A stretch of DNA of 64,000 bases, taken from NCBI RefSeq assembly GCF_904849725.1, contig NC_058521.1:560562176-560626175 (forward strand). The letters are read 5' to 3'. Below, one piece after another: positions 1 through 10,035 of this stretch. Position 1 is the stretch's first letter. Each line of letters begins with the position of its first letter. The notes beneath the pieces are model-generated. The model did not search any database and was not told the origin of the DNA. It worked only from the letters and a program-made list of their open reading frames with translations. The position numbers and the translations under genes are program-made. The stretch is from Hordeum vulgare subsp. vulgare. Taxonomy: Eukaryota > Streptophyta > Magnoliopsida > Poales > Poaceae.

Positions 1-277
1 AAACACCATATTCAAGTAGGGGATTACAGCAGGGTGCAGGAGAGTGGACCACCATAGATAGATGAGGGAAGGTGATGGAGACGATGATGTTGATGAAGAC
101 GATCACCGAGACGATGGTTCCTCCAGCAGCACTCCGGCGCCACCGGAAGAGAGGGGGAGAGAGTCTCCCCCCTTAGGCTTCCTTCTCCATGGCCTCTCCC
201 TCATCTAGCAAGAGGTTCTCCCTCTGGTCCTTGGCTGCCATGTCTCCCGGAGGGGCGAGAGTCCCTCCGAGATTGGA

Positions 278-308
<31 letters not shown>

Positions 309-781
309 CTCTCCTATTTTCGATCTTGTTTTCTGGCCCTTCACCGTTTCTTAAATATCGAAGATCTGCAACATCGATTGGGCTGAAATTTTGAGGGTAT
401 TTTTATCGGGAAAATATCTTTCTTGCAGCGAAAGAAGGCCCCCAACTGACTTAAGGGGTGGCCACAAGCCATCAAGGCACGACCACCCGTGGTCGCGCCC
501 TGTTGGCTTGTGAGAGCCTCGGGCATCATGTGGCGGTGATTCTTCTTCCCAAAATTCACATATCTTTCAAAAAAAACTTTATAAATTTTTATTACGTTTG
601 GAGTCCGTTTGATATGGGTTTTCTGCCAAACAAAAAACACACAAAAAATAGGAACTAGCACTTGGCACTGGATAAGTAAGTTAGTCCCAAAAAATAATAT
701 AAAATGTTGCCAAAAGTATAGGAAAGTTGTAGAATATTGGCATGAATACTTCATAAATTGTCGATGTGTTGAAGATGTATC
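1..781 (-). mobile_element. Athila-like gypsy LTR, 5' part (window-truncated)
   Basis: Read on the minus strand, the sequence starts TGATACATC at 781 and continues with the block 'GGGACTAACTTA', a CAGTGCCAAGTGC motif and a 'CAAACGGACTCCAAACG' block. All of these recur in the Athila-like LTRs at 26850-28508 and 53769-55323 of this window. No polypurine tract lies beyond 781, so this looks like the outer edge of a 5' LTR whose body runs off the left end of the window. Coding signals in it are not convincing. The family name (Sabrina/WHAM-like) is tentative. Confidence 0.65.
279..304. repeat. (CT)13 microsatellite
   Basis: This is an uninterrupted CT dinucleotide run inside the leader portion of the partial LTR. 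A similar CT run sits at a comparable place in the Athila-like solo LTR (about 27430-27446), so it is probably an inherited LTR feature rather than a new expansion. Confidence 0.9.
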
Positions 782-782
782 A

Positions 783-2200
783 AGGCATCATGAGAAGATG
801 AATATGCCAAGTCGAGTTCAGTTAATGGAGGGAGAAGCATAGCTCGGAGATGGAGAGGTCCTTAGCGCGAGCAAAACAACAAGGAAGGAGAATGCCGGCT
901 CTGGATCAACACATACAACGACAAAGTAGAGCACATCGTCATCTAAACACCAAAAACCCCGACATGACACATCCGCCCAGCTCCAATGTCAAAGAAGTCC
1001 CCTGCCTCCTCGCCTGGCTCAAAAGGCGCCACACCATTGACAAGAGGAGCAATTCTCCCTAGAACCTGGGAAATAGTCGTCGACAGGCTGCAGCTGGAAA
1101 GAAACTAGCACACCCAACAAGCCACCGAAAGATCACCAAGATCAAAGCACTGCCGAATCCCACGGTCCGGTCACGAAAAAGGAAGATATGCCAAAACGGA
1201 CGGCGACGAGCAACAACTAGATCTCCCTGGAGGACGAAGAGTACCAAATTGGAGTCACTGAAAGAGGGGCTCATGCTCTCACGCGGCGCTGAAAAGGGTC
1301 TCCGCAGGAGGGGAACCCGATCCCCTCGTGCCCGGAGGAACAACAGTCTTGGCAGGACACCCCACAGCAACCCGGAAAGCTCTTGAAAAGCGATGGACCA
1401 CTTACGAAGTCCCCGTCGTCGTGGGAGATTAGCTATCGCCGCCGTTGGACAAGAAACACATCGTCGAGCAGCCCCACGCCCATCAAGCTCCCAAAAACGC
1501 CGCCTTCGGGAAGGACGCGACGCCAAAGGTGTCGCCGCCGTCCAACTGCGTTGAGGATTTCTCCCGGCAGGCAAGGGGGAGGAGTGGAGGAACAAACCAG
1601 ATTAGCGCCTCCAAGGAAGGGAGCGGCGCCTTCGGGCATCACCACCGTCGAGATCGACGGGGTCGGCTGGGGATTTCTCTCGGTCTTCACTTCCCCGCCA
1701 CCCACACCCCCACGACGTGAGAACCGACGCCCCACGATGTAGCAGATCGGATCCGTCCGGGGCAGGGCTCGCCCGATAACATAGGAGGCAGGGGTGGCCA
1801 GATCTGGCGCCACCAATAGTTAAGGTTGCTGGTGCACCAGGGCTCACGTCCTTCGGTTCGCTCGCCGTCCACACGACGAGGTCGCCGACCCACGCCCACG
1901 CCACCACCTGCCTAGGGCCGGTGACGCCACTTCGACCGGGATCGTCGCCCCAGAGCATGCAGCCCCCATGCAGCAGATGCAAAGCGGCGAAGGCCCAACC
2001 GCCACCTTCATCGGCAGCGTCTCGGACTTGCCCGACGAAAACCTCACGTGGCGGCGAGGGGGGAAGAGGAGGCAGGGGCGATGGCGGGGGTAGAGTTTGG
2101 AGCCCCCGAGTAGCCCGGGAGGGGGCGACGCGAGGGAAGGGGGGAAGATCTGTTGTAGGGTTACTCTCAAAATATTTCATTCTACACGCTCGACCGAGGG
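783..2200. other. GC-rich unclassified block, probably transposon-derived
   Basis: About 1.4 kb of strongly GC- and CpG-rich sequence with several overlapping open frames on both strands. None of them shows a domain I recognise. On the minus strand it reads like a plant first exon (CGCC-rich, many short Ser/Pro/Arg/Gly-rich frames) followed by a T-rich tail near 850-1100. It abuts the Athila-like LTR edge at 782. No terminal inverted repeats or target duplications were found by eye. A gene fragment captured by a Mutator-like element, or the leader of an unnamed retroelement, are both possible. Confidence 0.4.
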
Positions 2201-2921
2201 CACATATCATACGTCGACGGGAACTCGCATAAAGCCTGGCTTGTAGCCCTTTCCTACATGGGGTGCCACGTATGTATTTTGTGGGATTTTTAAGTTTGTG
2301 TATGAATGTGTTAATTTCATATAAATTGTTGTACCACGAGTGCAATTAACCCTTTTTAGCACATGCCTAGGTATAATGTGCATGCAACCGAAAGAAAAGG
2401 AGTCACGGGCAGGAGTAATTATAATGGGAGAGCGAGGGTTGTGATTAATTAGGCTAATTAATTCATGCATGCCTTATTTTGATGGTGTTTCAGGACAAAT
2501 AAAATTGCCTGTGAGCCTAACACACCGGACCGAAGGGAGTATCACATATGTTACTTGCACTCTATGTAGTCTTAAATAGAATTGGATGCCTCCGGTCATA
2601 AAAACAAACATTCGCAAGTTTGGTTTATCGATCATCGTTGAAGACGCCCTTAACCTTTGAATCAAACATGACAAAGCATTTAAGAAACAAAACTACTTGA
2701 GTACCAACAGAAGGGGATTTTACTATAAATCGAACGTCGGATTTTTGGGCATGGCAAATGAAACCCTTGAGATGGCAAATTCTGTTTCCGCGAAATTACG
2801 ACGAGAACGGCAACTTTTCTTTTCAGTTGTTCATAAAAACCGTCCAAATTACCATGCTTAAAACCCGTTGTTAGATTCTTAGCATTTTTCTAAAAAAATA
2901 TCTACTCATCAAAGCAGAGAA
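2201..2921. other. AT-rich intergenic DNA with a Stowaway-like end remnant
   Basis: No gene is visible. At about 2527-2541 the sequence 'GGACCGAAGGGAGTA' resembles the complement of the grass Stowaway terminal repeat (TACTCCCTCCGTCC). No matching opposite end was found, so at most this is a truncated MITE. The rest is featureless AT-rich DNA. Confidence 0.35.
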
Positions 2922-3122
2922 GGGCAAAATTAATAAATTTGATCCAGGAACGAAAGTATTTTACAAACTGAATTATGTTTGAAAAAATTTCACCCAGCTG
3001 ATCTTTTTGTGTGGCGTTTTACAAAGACGTCACACAACAAGATCAGCTGGATGATTCTTTTTCAATAATAATTCAGTTTGCGAATTAGTTTCGTTTTTGG
3101 GTTAAATTTTTTCACTTTGCCG
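2922..3122. repeat. Foldback MITE-like long inverted repeat
   Basis: The two halves are nearly complementary over about 90 bases each. The left arm runs from GGGCAAAATTAATAAATTTG through CAAACTGAATTAT, CAGCTGATCTTTTTGTGTGG; the right arm is the reverse complement with scattered mismatches, ending TTTCACTTTGCCG. The loop between them (about 3014-3030) is short. Such a 200-bp element with no coding capacity is typical of a foldback MITE. If transcribed it would form a long hairpin RNA. No clear target site duplication was seen, so the superfamily is unassigned. Confidence 0.7.
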
Positions 3123-5093
3123 CAGATAGGAAGAAGAGAGAGAGGGGGAGGGGCATCATTACTGGGCCTGGTGCTTGCGCTCACATCAATCATCATCAAT
3201 GATGCGCGCAAAACCATTTGATGCTCTGCCCTGCCACTGCCCTGCCACCCTCCTCCCACGTCAAGCTGACCCACGTTGCTTCCCCGCGCCACCATCCCCA
3301 GCTGGAAATCACTCCCCCCCGCCCCGGTTCCGTTTCCCACCGCACGCACGGCGCCGCGCTCGCGCGGGAAATCCGGAAGGGGAGTGGCGTCGTACTGCGC
3401 CCCAGGGTGGGTGTCGCCCGTCCGTCCGTCCGTCAGTCCTTCCCATCAGATCAGAGCGCTTCAATACAACCACCCCCGAGAGGGCCGAGGGGAGACGACT
3501 ATTGCCATCGCCGCACCAGCAGCTCCTCCCCCCATTCCGCCTGGGGGGGCGCGCTAGGGTTTCCTTCCCGCTCTCCCCGCCTCGCCGCTCACCAGGGGCT
3601 CCCGGTCGGGCCGCCGCCGGGGCCTCCTCGCCGCTGGGGGCTCCGGCCGGCCCGCGCTCGCGGGATGCGGCCGGTTCCGAGGTACAGAAACGCCCTCTCG
3701 CGCTGCAGCGTGATGCTGTTTTTTTTTTAATCCTCCGCTGGACCCCAAGTCTGCGCCGTGCGGTGGTTTTTGGGGGTGGCGTAGATTGCGATGAGCTTTC
3801 GAGTGGAATGCGCGGCGTCGCCGGTGGTTCTAGGATCTTCCATTTCTGCGAACTGAGACGGAGCGCCGCCGGATCAGGCCGGCAATGTTGGTGCTCCGAT
3901 GATGTTTTAGGGGTAATAACCTACCTCGGATCGTCTCTAGGTGGATTTGTGTGACAGCGTTGTCTCTGTACTGACCCCTCAGGGAGTTGCTGCAACTAGT
4001 AGTACTCTGTTATTTGTAGACTTGTAGTGGATCCTGAAAGAGTTCTGCATCAGTGCATCTGGTATTTGCAGTCAACCGTGTGATCTATATAGCTGCGGGT
4101 TACAAGGTCAAATGCTAGTTGCTCTAGTAGTTGATTGGCACAATAGGTAATCATTACTCGATTTCCTTTAGTTGAGCTTGGAGATGTTCAGTCTGTGATG
4201 CCCTCTCAGGAGGTGGGAATGTTTGTCCTGCAAAACACTATTGGAAAATGCCCTTGTTAATCTGGTAAACCAAGCATGGACGATGTGAATGTGCAATCCT
4301 GGCAGTTTCTCTGCTTTGTGAGCATGGCGCACATTCTGCTGTGGTGAACGTTCTCTGCTTTGTTAAACTGCAGGGTGTGCATGAGCCTACTCTTAACTTC
4401 CTGTGTTGTATATGAATCTAAAGAATCTAGAGCATTTCGCACATCACCTCACCCTAGGTTCACATCTGATCTGACGTGTAGTTAACTATATAACGAGGTG
4501 TTTTGCATATTGTTTCTTGGTGGTGGGGTTGTACATGCTACCATCAATGGCAAATATTGCGAGATAATATGCCATCATATGGCCTTTGGTACACTTACCT
4601 TTGATAGTTCTATGCAGTCTCACAATATGAGTGAGCTTTGTGATGTGATTGAAGATGCAGCTGTGAATGGCCTTTGTTAATGGTAAAGACCATAAAAGCA
4701 GATAATGAAACTTGATAATTTGCATCTTCAAGAGAAAAAAACTATGGGGACTATTGGTTTAATAGTTGCTTTTACTTTTGTAGTCATAAATACAAGCGGA
4801 ATATATGTCAAATTTTATTTCTCCTTTTCTCTTTTTTGCACTTATGATAAGAAGAGTTAAAGTAACTATCGGGACATCAATCTTGCACCCAATCGAGTCA
4901 TTTTACATGCATCCATTCACTTGGCTATTCCAAACTAGAGTAAGAAATGTGGTAAAAATATATTCCAGAATCCAAAAAGGACTGGTCGTGGCATGTGAAA
5001 ATTATGATAATAGCCCTTATTGTATTGTATCAATGAGGTGTTGAGGTTGTTAGTTACCTATTGACTGTAATGGAATTGGACAATTCAAGTCAA

Positions 5094-5138
5094 GTGATCA
5101 AATGATCAAGTCGTCTAGTGATCAAATGATCAAGTCGA
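5094..5138. repeat. Two-copy 24-bp direct repeat
   Basis: The unit GTGATCAAATGATCAAGTCG plus four bases occurs twice in tandem (5094-5117 and 5118-5138, the second copy incomplete). It lies in the intron-like part of the candidate host locus. No function is evident. Confidence 0.75.
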
Positions 5139-5305
5139 ACTTAACCAGTAAAGTTCTGAGGTTGTGCTTCTCCTGGACCTTACCTAAATTTGAAATCATT
5201 AGTTGTTACACTGATGGTTTGTAGGATTTTTCAACAGCAGATTACTTCCGCAAGCTTGGTAAAAACCTTGTCTGTGTGATGCCCTTGTACCATATAGTCC
5301 AAGCT

Positions 5306-5580
5306 ACATCTGGGCATGGGCAGCCCGGCCCGAAAAACCTGGACCGGGCTTGGGCTTGAAAATCGGGCCCAGAAAGCAGTTCGGGCCGGGCTCGGGCCTG
5401 CAAAAACGGTGATTTACACGGGGCCTGGCCCGGCCCGGAATTCACCTTTTATGCCCACTCAGGCCATGCTCGGGCCTGATTTTACGTTTTTTGGGCCGGG
5501 CTCGGGCTTGAGATTTCCAGTTCAGGCTTTGTAAAGCCCGGCCCGAAGCCTGGCCCTGCCCGGGATATGCCCAGGTTTAG
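5306..5580. repeat. hAT-like MITE rich in GGCCCGG motifs
   Basis: The insert is flanked on both sides by the direct repeat TAGTCCAAGCTA (5295-5306 and 5578-5589). Its 8-bp core, TCCAAGCT, fits an hAT target duplication. Just inside are imperfect terminal repeats, ACATCTGGGCA on the left and TAAACCTGGGCA on the complement of the right. The body is a chain of 'GGGCCGGGCTCGGGCTT'-like motifs with pyrimidine/purine symmetry. It has no coding capacity. Because terminal repeat and duplication overlap by a few bases, the exact ends may shift by 1-3 bp. Confidence 0.6.
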
Positions 5581-5839
5581 TCCAAGCTAACATGATGCCT
5601 TCCAGTAGAACGAATAGAAACATTATTACTTTGACTGTCAGCACAAGTGGCCTCAAGTCCAGCAGAATTTCTTGTGTGAATTATTTTGTACCTGCTTATG
5701 CTTCTTTGTTTATCCCCATTATTCCTGGAGCTGCCTATTGCAAATGTCATTGTCAGTTATGTTTTTGTACACGGAATTGCTTGCTGTACTCTCTTACCAA
5801 TACTATTAAGACATATCTGCTCTTTTGCAATGTAGATCA

Positions 5840-5971
5840 ATGGGGAATGGAACCAAGGCTGCTGCTGATGTTAGGGAAGGGCAACTCATGCTCATGGATC
5901 AATGTCTTGCCGCCACAAGCCAGGCAGTTGTACATACTGCTTTTCGCTATGGCTTGGCAAACCTAACCTGA
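5840..5971 (+). CDS. Short unrecognised ORF (43 aa) in candidate host locus
   Basis: An ATG four bases after the acceptor-like TGTAG at 5831-5835 opens a 43-residue frame beginning MGNGTKAAADV and ending FRYGLANLT. It has no signal peptide, membrane segment or motif that I recognise. The following sequence stays fairly GC-balanced and exon-like but is closed by the TGA at 5969-5971. It could be the first coding exon of a decayed gene, a micro-ORF in a non-coding RNA, or chance. I do not assign a function. Confidence 0.2.
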   Translation: MGNGTKAAADVREGQLMLMDQCLAATSQAVVHTAFRYGLANLT

Positions 5972-6600
5972 GGCTCCTCAGGCCAAAGACCCAGCGCAGC
6001 GACTCCTCGTAAGAGGATGCATTCGTCTGCACGTGCCCATCAACAACTCCTGCAACTATTCTCCACTAAACACCGATGACCTCTTCCGGGGCGCTAACCT
6101 GTCCTGGACGAGCTATGGTGATACCTACCTACGTATTGAAGTACCACTATATAACAATCACTGATCTTTCTTCCTTAGGTTCCCCTCGTCTTCACTGCGA
6201 TTATCATTTGTTAGTGATTATTGCCACTAATATTGTGTAAGGGTTATTTTGGTTTGCTGTGAACCAATTTAGAAGCTGGGAAATTGGTGGATCATGGTAC
6301 CATTTCGTACTTTTGGAAACTAGATGCATCTTCCGACTTCTGATGAATGAATGGATGAACGGTGGATTATATGGTGCTGCACTGCTTCCGAATGTTCGTG
6401 ATTTGCTTGTGTGTTGAAATCTGATGATTTGGTACCCCATGAACTAATGGAAGGTTATGCTGCTGAGATCTGAGTTGTGTTGTTGTAGCCGCACGAAAAG
6501 GCCTTCTCTACTGTTGTTTGCTGTAACATTTGAATTGACGATAACCATTTACCATTGTTGCGAACTTCAGAACTTGTGATGCCTGTGTTGTAAGAGAGAA

Positions 6601-6934
6601 TTCCTTGTTTGGTCCTTTTTTAAAATCTGATTCCCTATTTGGCCCTAAAAATATTCTTCCCTTTACGACACATCTTCATTTTGTTCCCACTAACGTGTCA
6701 TGTGAGACATAAAAAGGCGCTTTTGCCCCTCATGAAGATAGTTCATGTATACCTGCAGTTTTTTTGATGTATTTATAATATTTAGTTAAGCTGATGTGTG
6801 ATGGTTTAGTAAAGGTGGTTAGCACTAACAAAGAATCTGGAGTCTTGAGTCATAATCTATGAGTCAGCGAGTACTTAAACAGGCGAAGTGTGCCGGTTTT
6901 ACTTTGTCGAGGATGATCTTAACAAATTAATTTA
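6601..6934. other. Featureless AT-rich stretch
   Basis: I see no ORF, repeat end or RNA signal here. A few phrases ('CCTATTTGGCCCTAAAAAT') resemble moderately repeated cereal intergenic DNA, but no boundaries can be drawn. Confidence 0.5.
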
Positions 6935-7187
6935 GGGCGGTCCCACTAGCCATAGATTGTTTAGCCTCTAAGCGAGAGAATACAGTAAAGTATTGTAGTA
7001 TTAAAAATAGAGGTACTGGGTTCTTCATTTTTATACAGAGAAAAACTACAGTTTGGCGAATGCTGTAGTATTAACATTACAATTTTTAGAGGCAATCCAA
7101 CATCTCATTGTAAATAAAACTACGGTAATCTCCAAAACTGTAATATTGATAAAAATCTTAGAAAATACTTTGGTATCAAACAGGGCC
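6935..7187. repeat. Tourist-like MITE (tentative)
   Basis: The right end TTTGGTATCAAACAGGGCC is the complement of the widespread Tourist/Harbinger MITE end GGCCCTGTTTG. The left end GGGCGGTCCCACTAGCC is preceded by TTA. The flanks are TTA (left) and TAA (right), which is not a clean 3-bp duplication. The interior is AT-rich with repeated ACTACAGT/ACTACGGT words and no coding capacity. Confidence 0.4.
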
Positions 7188-7240
7188 TAAACTTGCACCA
7201 GGATGATAATTATTTTTTTGAGGGATACTAGATGATCATT

Positions 7241-7885
7241 TCTCACTAATAATAAAGCATCGAAGGCTTCTGCCGTCCGTCGTGGCTATTTTGCAGAAAA
7301 GCCCCTGATGTTTGCTGAAATCAACCCGCGGTCCTGTTTTAAGTCAGAAAACGAATCGTTTTTTTGCATTTTTCAGAAAACCCCCTGATGTTTCAGGTAA
7401 TCAACTGCAGTCCGGATTTAAGTCAGAGAATGAATCGTTTTTTGCTTTTTTCAGAAAACCCCTTGATGTTACAGGTAATTAACCCGCCCTCCGTATTTAA
7501 GTCAGCTCAAACGTTTTTTTCGTTTTAACAAAAAAAACGGACTTTTCAGTTAATCAATCCACATTTTATCTAAAACAAAATTATCTTTTTTTTCTCTCTT
7601 TCCGACGACGATACGAATTGCAATAAACATCCATTAAACTAAAACCAAATTGAGAGGAAAGAAAACCTTCGTTAACCACACATGCACACCTTTAGAAAAA
7701 CCTCGTGGGGAGAAACAACATATTTCTCATCTTATTTCGAGTGATTGTACATTCAAACGTGTTTTCGTTGTGTGAGCACTAAGGTCATCGTCGGCAACAC
7801 AAATGTGATGTCATGTGAAAATATATTACGTTCAGAGCGTGTGTTATTTTCTCTTCCGTTGCAACGCACGAACTCTTTTGCTAGT
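7241..7885 (+). mobile_element. Non-autonomous Helitron
   Basis: The left end TCTCACTAATAATAAAGCA matches the grass Helitron 5' terminus (TC then CTACTAATAATAAAGC). The right end is CTAGT followed by T, preceded by the perfect 10-bp palindrome CGTTGCAACG and GCACG, the classic 3' hairpin. No Rep/helicase coding is present, so it depends on an autonomous partner. The interior contains three diverged tandem copies of a roughly 78-bp unit. Helitrons make no target duplication, so ends are set by these motifs only. Confidence 0.8.
7301..7520. repeat. Three diverged ~78-bp tandem units inside the Helitron
   Basis: Each unit contains CAGAAAA(C/G)CCCC(C/T)TGATGTT, then a GGTAATCAACxxxC-type stretch, ATTTAAGTCAG and, in the first two copies, AATCGTTTTTT. 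Copies begin near 7302, 7375 and 7453. The units differ by many substitutions, so the array is old. Confidence 0.7.
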
Positions 7886-8018
7886 TGTTAACAAACCTCC
7901 GTGTCGTCCGGGATGTGCACGTGGTAGCTGAAAACTCCTACCGGTCTAACGAGAAGCTGCGGATGTCCTCGCTATCTTGCGAGCCATCAAATTCGTGTCA
8001 TCCAGCCGGCGGTGATTA
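7886..8018. other. Short spacer, nothing recognised
   Basis: These 133 bases lie between the Helitron 3' end and the Harbinger left end and are moderately GC-rich. I see no ORF or repeat boundary in them. Confidence 0.4.
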
Positions 8019-8788
8019 GAGCAACTTTAATGGAGCGACCCACGTTGATTTCGTCCGTTTTTGTCCGTTTGGGTCGGCCGTCCATCCGGCGTCCGTTCTG
8101 ATTTAGATATGGGACGACAACGCGTACAACACGTCGATCCATATGTGTCGGCGTGTCCGGTTGGCCGTCCTATTTTATATGAATTTGCATAATTTGAATC
8201 AAATAATATAATTTGAACTGAATAAAATAGCATAGTTATTACAAACCGAATAAAAATAAAAATGTCTCACATAGTTCTCACATAGTTTTGCAAATGAATA
8301 AAAGAAGATAAATCTATTGTTTGCCAACATGAGCCCACATATGCTCAACCAAATCATTTTGCAGTTGCACTTGAGTTCCCCAATCACGCATGTCTTGATG
8401 AAATTGGATGAACTGTTTAAACGTTGCTGCTCCTGCATGTTCACGCACAAACATTCTCACCCTGAAACTGAAACCCTTGATCGTACACACGTTCCGGGGG
8501 CTCGTCTTCTACATAGTTTCTTCGTCCTCCAGGTATTAGAAGGATACCGAACGATGCCCATCGAGATTGCAAAACACCAAAGGCACGCTCGACATCCTTC
8601 CTAGCACTCTCTTGCTCTTGGGCAAATCTTTTCCTCTTCTCTCCGACACGGTTGGGTATTGTCTTGACAATAATGATCCACTAAGGATAGATACCGTCAC
8701 CTAGGTAGTATCCTTTGTCGTAGTTGTGCTCGTTGACAGTAAAGTTCACCGGTGGACTGTTGCCTTCGACAAGCCTAGCAAACACGAT
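8019..8788 (-). mobile_element. PIF/Harbinger DNA transposon fragment
   Basis: TTA (8016-8018) followed by GAGCAACTTTAATGGAGCG fits a Harbinger 3-bp target duplication plus terminal repeat. Inside, the minus strand encodes the C-terminal half of a Harbinger DDE transposase (see 8314-8787). The upstream half of the transposase and the other terminal repeat are missing: at about 8788 the sequence switches to unrelated DNA. The AT-rich 8170-8300 segment is the element's 3' untranslated part. Confidence 0.65.
8314..8787 (-). pseudogene. Harbinger-type DDE transposase (C-terminal half, broken)
   Basis: Conceptual minus-strand translation runs [57 protein letters not shown], then ends EHMWAHVGKQ. 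This is the order found at the C-terminal end of plant PIF/Harbinger nucleases, which cut and rejoin DNA at TTA sites. An in-frame TAG follows GDGIYP, the segment between GVLQ and the C-terminal tail is largely missing, and a frameshift is needed near 8440. It cannot encode an active enzyme. The assignment to the family is firm; exact breakpoints are by eye. Confidence 0.75.
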
Positions 8789-9164
8789 TTTTTTTCAAAA
8801 GTACTACGTATTTTGTAGTAAATTCGAAAAGCATATGTGAAAATTGAAAAACAAAATCAAAATTAGCACCCGTCGGCCTCTGGTGGGCCGACGGGGGTCC
8901 TGTCGGCTGGTGGGAGGCCGAAGATGGCCCGTCGGCCCGCGGGTGGCCAAAGAGCCGGCTGTCGGCCCATGGCTGGCCGAAGAGGACCCGTCGGCCTCCA
9001 AGAGGCCGAAGAGCCCCTGATAAGGCCGACCGAGCCCTTCTTCCTCCTCAGTCGCTCGCTCCTCTTCTCTCTCTCGTTTTTCTTCCCTCATTTTGCGCCC
9101 CCTCAGATCTCCTCCATCCTCCATCCATTTTCCTATTCAATCCGCTGAATCAATAGATCATACA
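8789..9164. other. Unclassified DNA with GTCGGCC/GGCCGA palindromic repeats; left flank of copia insertion
   Basis: From about 8868 to 9015 there are five or so degenerate units in which GTCGGCC and GGCCGA(C/A) face each other around 6-15 bases, so each can form a small hairpin. A CT-rich stretch follows to the copia target site. The copia element probably split this segment from 30458-30743. The translated minus-strand frame is Glu/Arg-rich and unconvincing. No family was recognised. Confidence 0.4.
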
Positions 9165-10035
9165 TGTTGAGTAAATAGACAATTTTCCGAGTAAATTAAT
9201 CCAGGAGATAATCACTAGCATGGCATTGACTAGACTAATGACATATTGATCATGAACTAATCTAGCACATACTACGTATATAGTTGATACATCTATGCAT
9301 GCAAGTAGTACTGCTAGGATTGAAATGGAAAGGAGTGGGATAAACAGATATACCCTCCGGTCGGCCACTTGCCGTAGCAGCAGCGTTGGCGGCGGCAGCA
9401 TCCTCTGTCGCCTTCTTGTCGGCTTCAAGGGCGAGACGATCGGCCTTGGATGGTTCAGCCATGGCGATGACGAAGATGTAGATGAAGCAGACGGACGGAG
9501 GCGAGCAGTCGCGTGATCGCTCCCCAAAAACCTAATCGCCCCTCTCCCGTACAGGAACCGGAGAGGCGGGGTTTCGAAGGCCTGCTTTCCCGTCGACCGT
9601 GTACGCGGTGAACGGGACGGAGTTGCCGACGACAGCAACAGCAAAGGAACGAGCGCATGAGGCAGATGTGATATGATCTCGTGACGGCTAGGGTTGGCGT
9701 TAGCCCTGCTTATATAGGCGGCCGGGTGGAGAGATGTGGGCGTATTGTCCGATCCTGACCTTCAAAAATAAGCGCGTAGGTATGAGCTCAACTCGGCTCA
9801 TTCCCGTAACCCGCGGCGCGGCGGGCGGCGGAGGAGGAGTGCGCGAGGGCCTCTTCTCTTCTCACTCTCCAATAGCATGTAGAAGAGAGACCCTTATAAA
9901 GGGGTCCAGCTTCTTCTCCACTAGCAGGGTGGGACTAAACTTCCCACTACCACTTTGTCATGCCACCACCTACATGGGCCCTTGGAGATTTCTGAAATTC
10001 TCTTATGGGCCTAAGGCCCACTTCTATTTTCAACA
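9165..10035 (-). repeat. 3' LTR of the copia element (871 bp)
   Basis: The LTR is TG...CA bounded, with a TATA box on the minus strand (TATATA at 9711-9716, read as CTATATAAGCAGGGC). Compared with the 5' LTR it carries one copy instead of three of the 223-bp promoter-containing unit, and also lacks a stretch of about 65 bases next to it. Confidence 0.85.

Larger units (their letters stand above)
3123..6600 (+). other. Candidate host gene locus or non-coding transcript (unrecognised)
   Basis: A CpG-island-like block at about 3290-3690 has the look of a cereal 5' UTR and first exon: GC-rich, with the common leader motif GCTAGGGTTTCC at 3553. It ends in a splice-donor-like GAG|GTACAG at 3681/3682. 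From there to about 5830 the DNA is T-rich and intron-like. An acceptor-like TGTAG at 5831-5835 precedes a 43-codon frame. The stretch 6000-6590 resembles a 3' UTR. No protein family was recognised, and a stop interrupts the frame after the short ORF. It may be a lncRNA, a gene with a non-coding first exon, or a decayed gene. An hAT-like MITE sits in the presumed intron. Confidence 0.35.

Noticed and set aside
1059..2345. Several long overlapping open frames on the minus strand (up to 247 codons)
   Set aside because: GC-rich sequence depletes stop codons in all frames. The translations are low-complexity Arg/Pro/Ser/Gly and no two frames share a domain pattern.
3175..3954. 259-codon plus-strand frame in the CpG-rich block
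   Set aside because: Arg/Pro/Ala-rich, overlaps two other open frames and reads across a good splice donor. It looks like untranslated leader DNA rather than protein.
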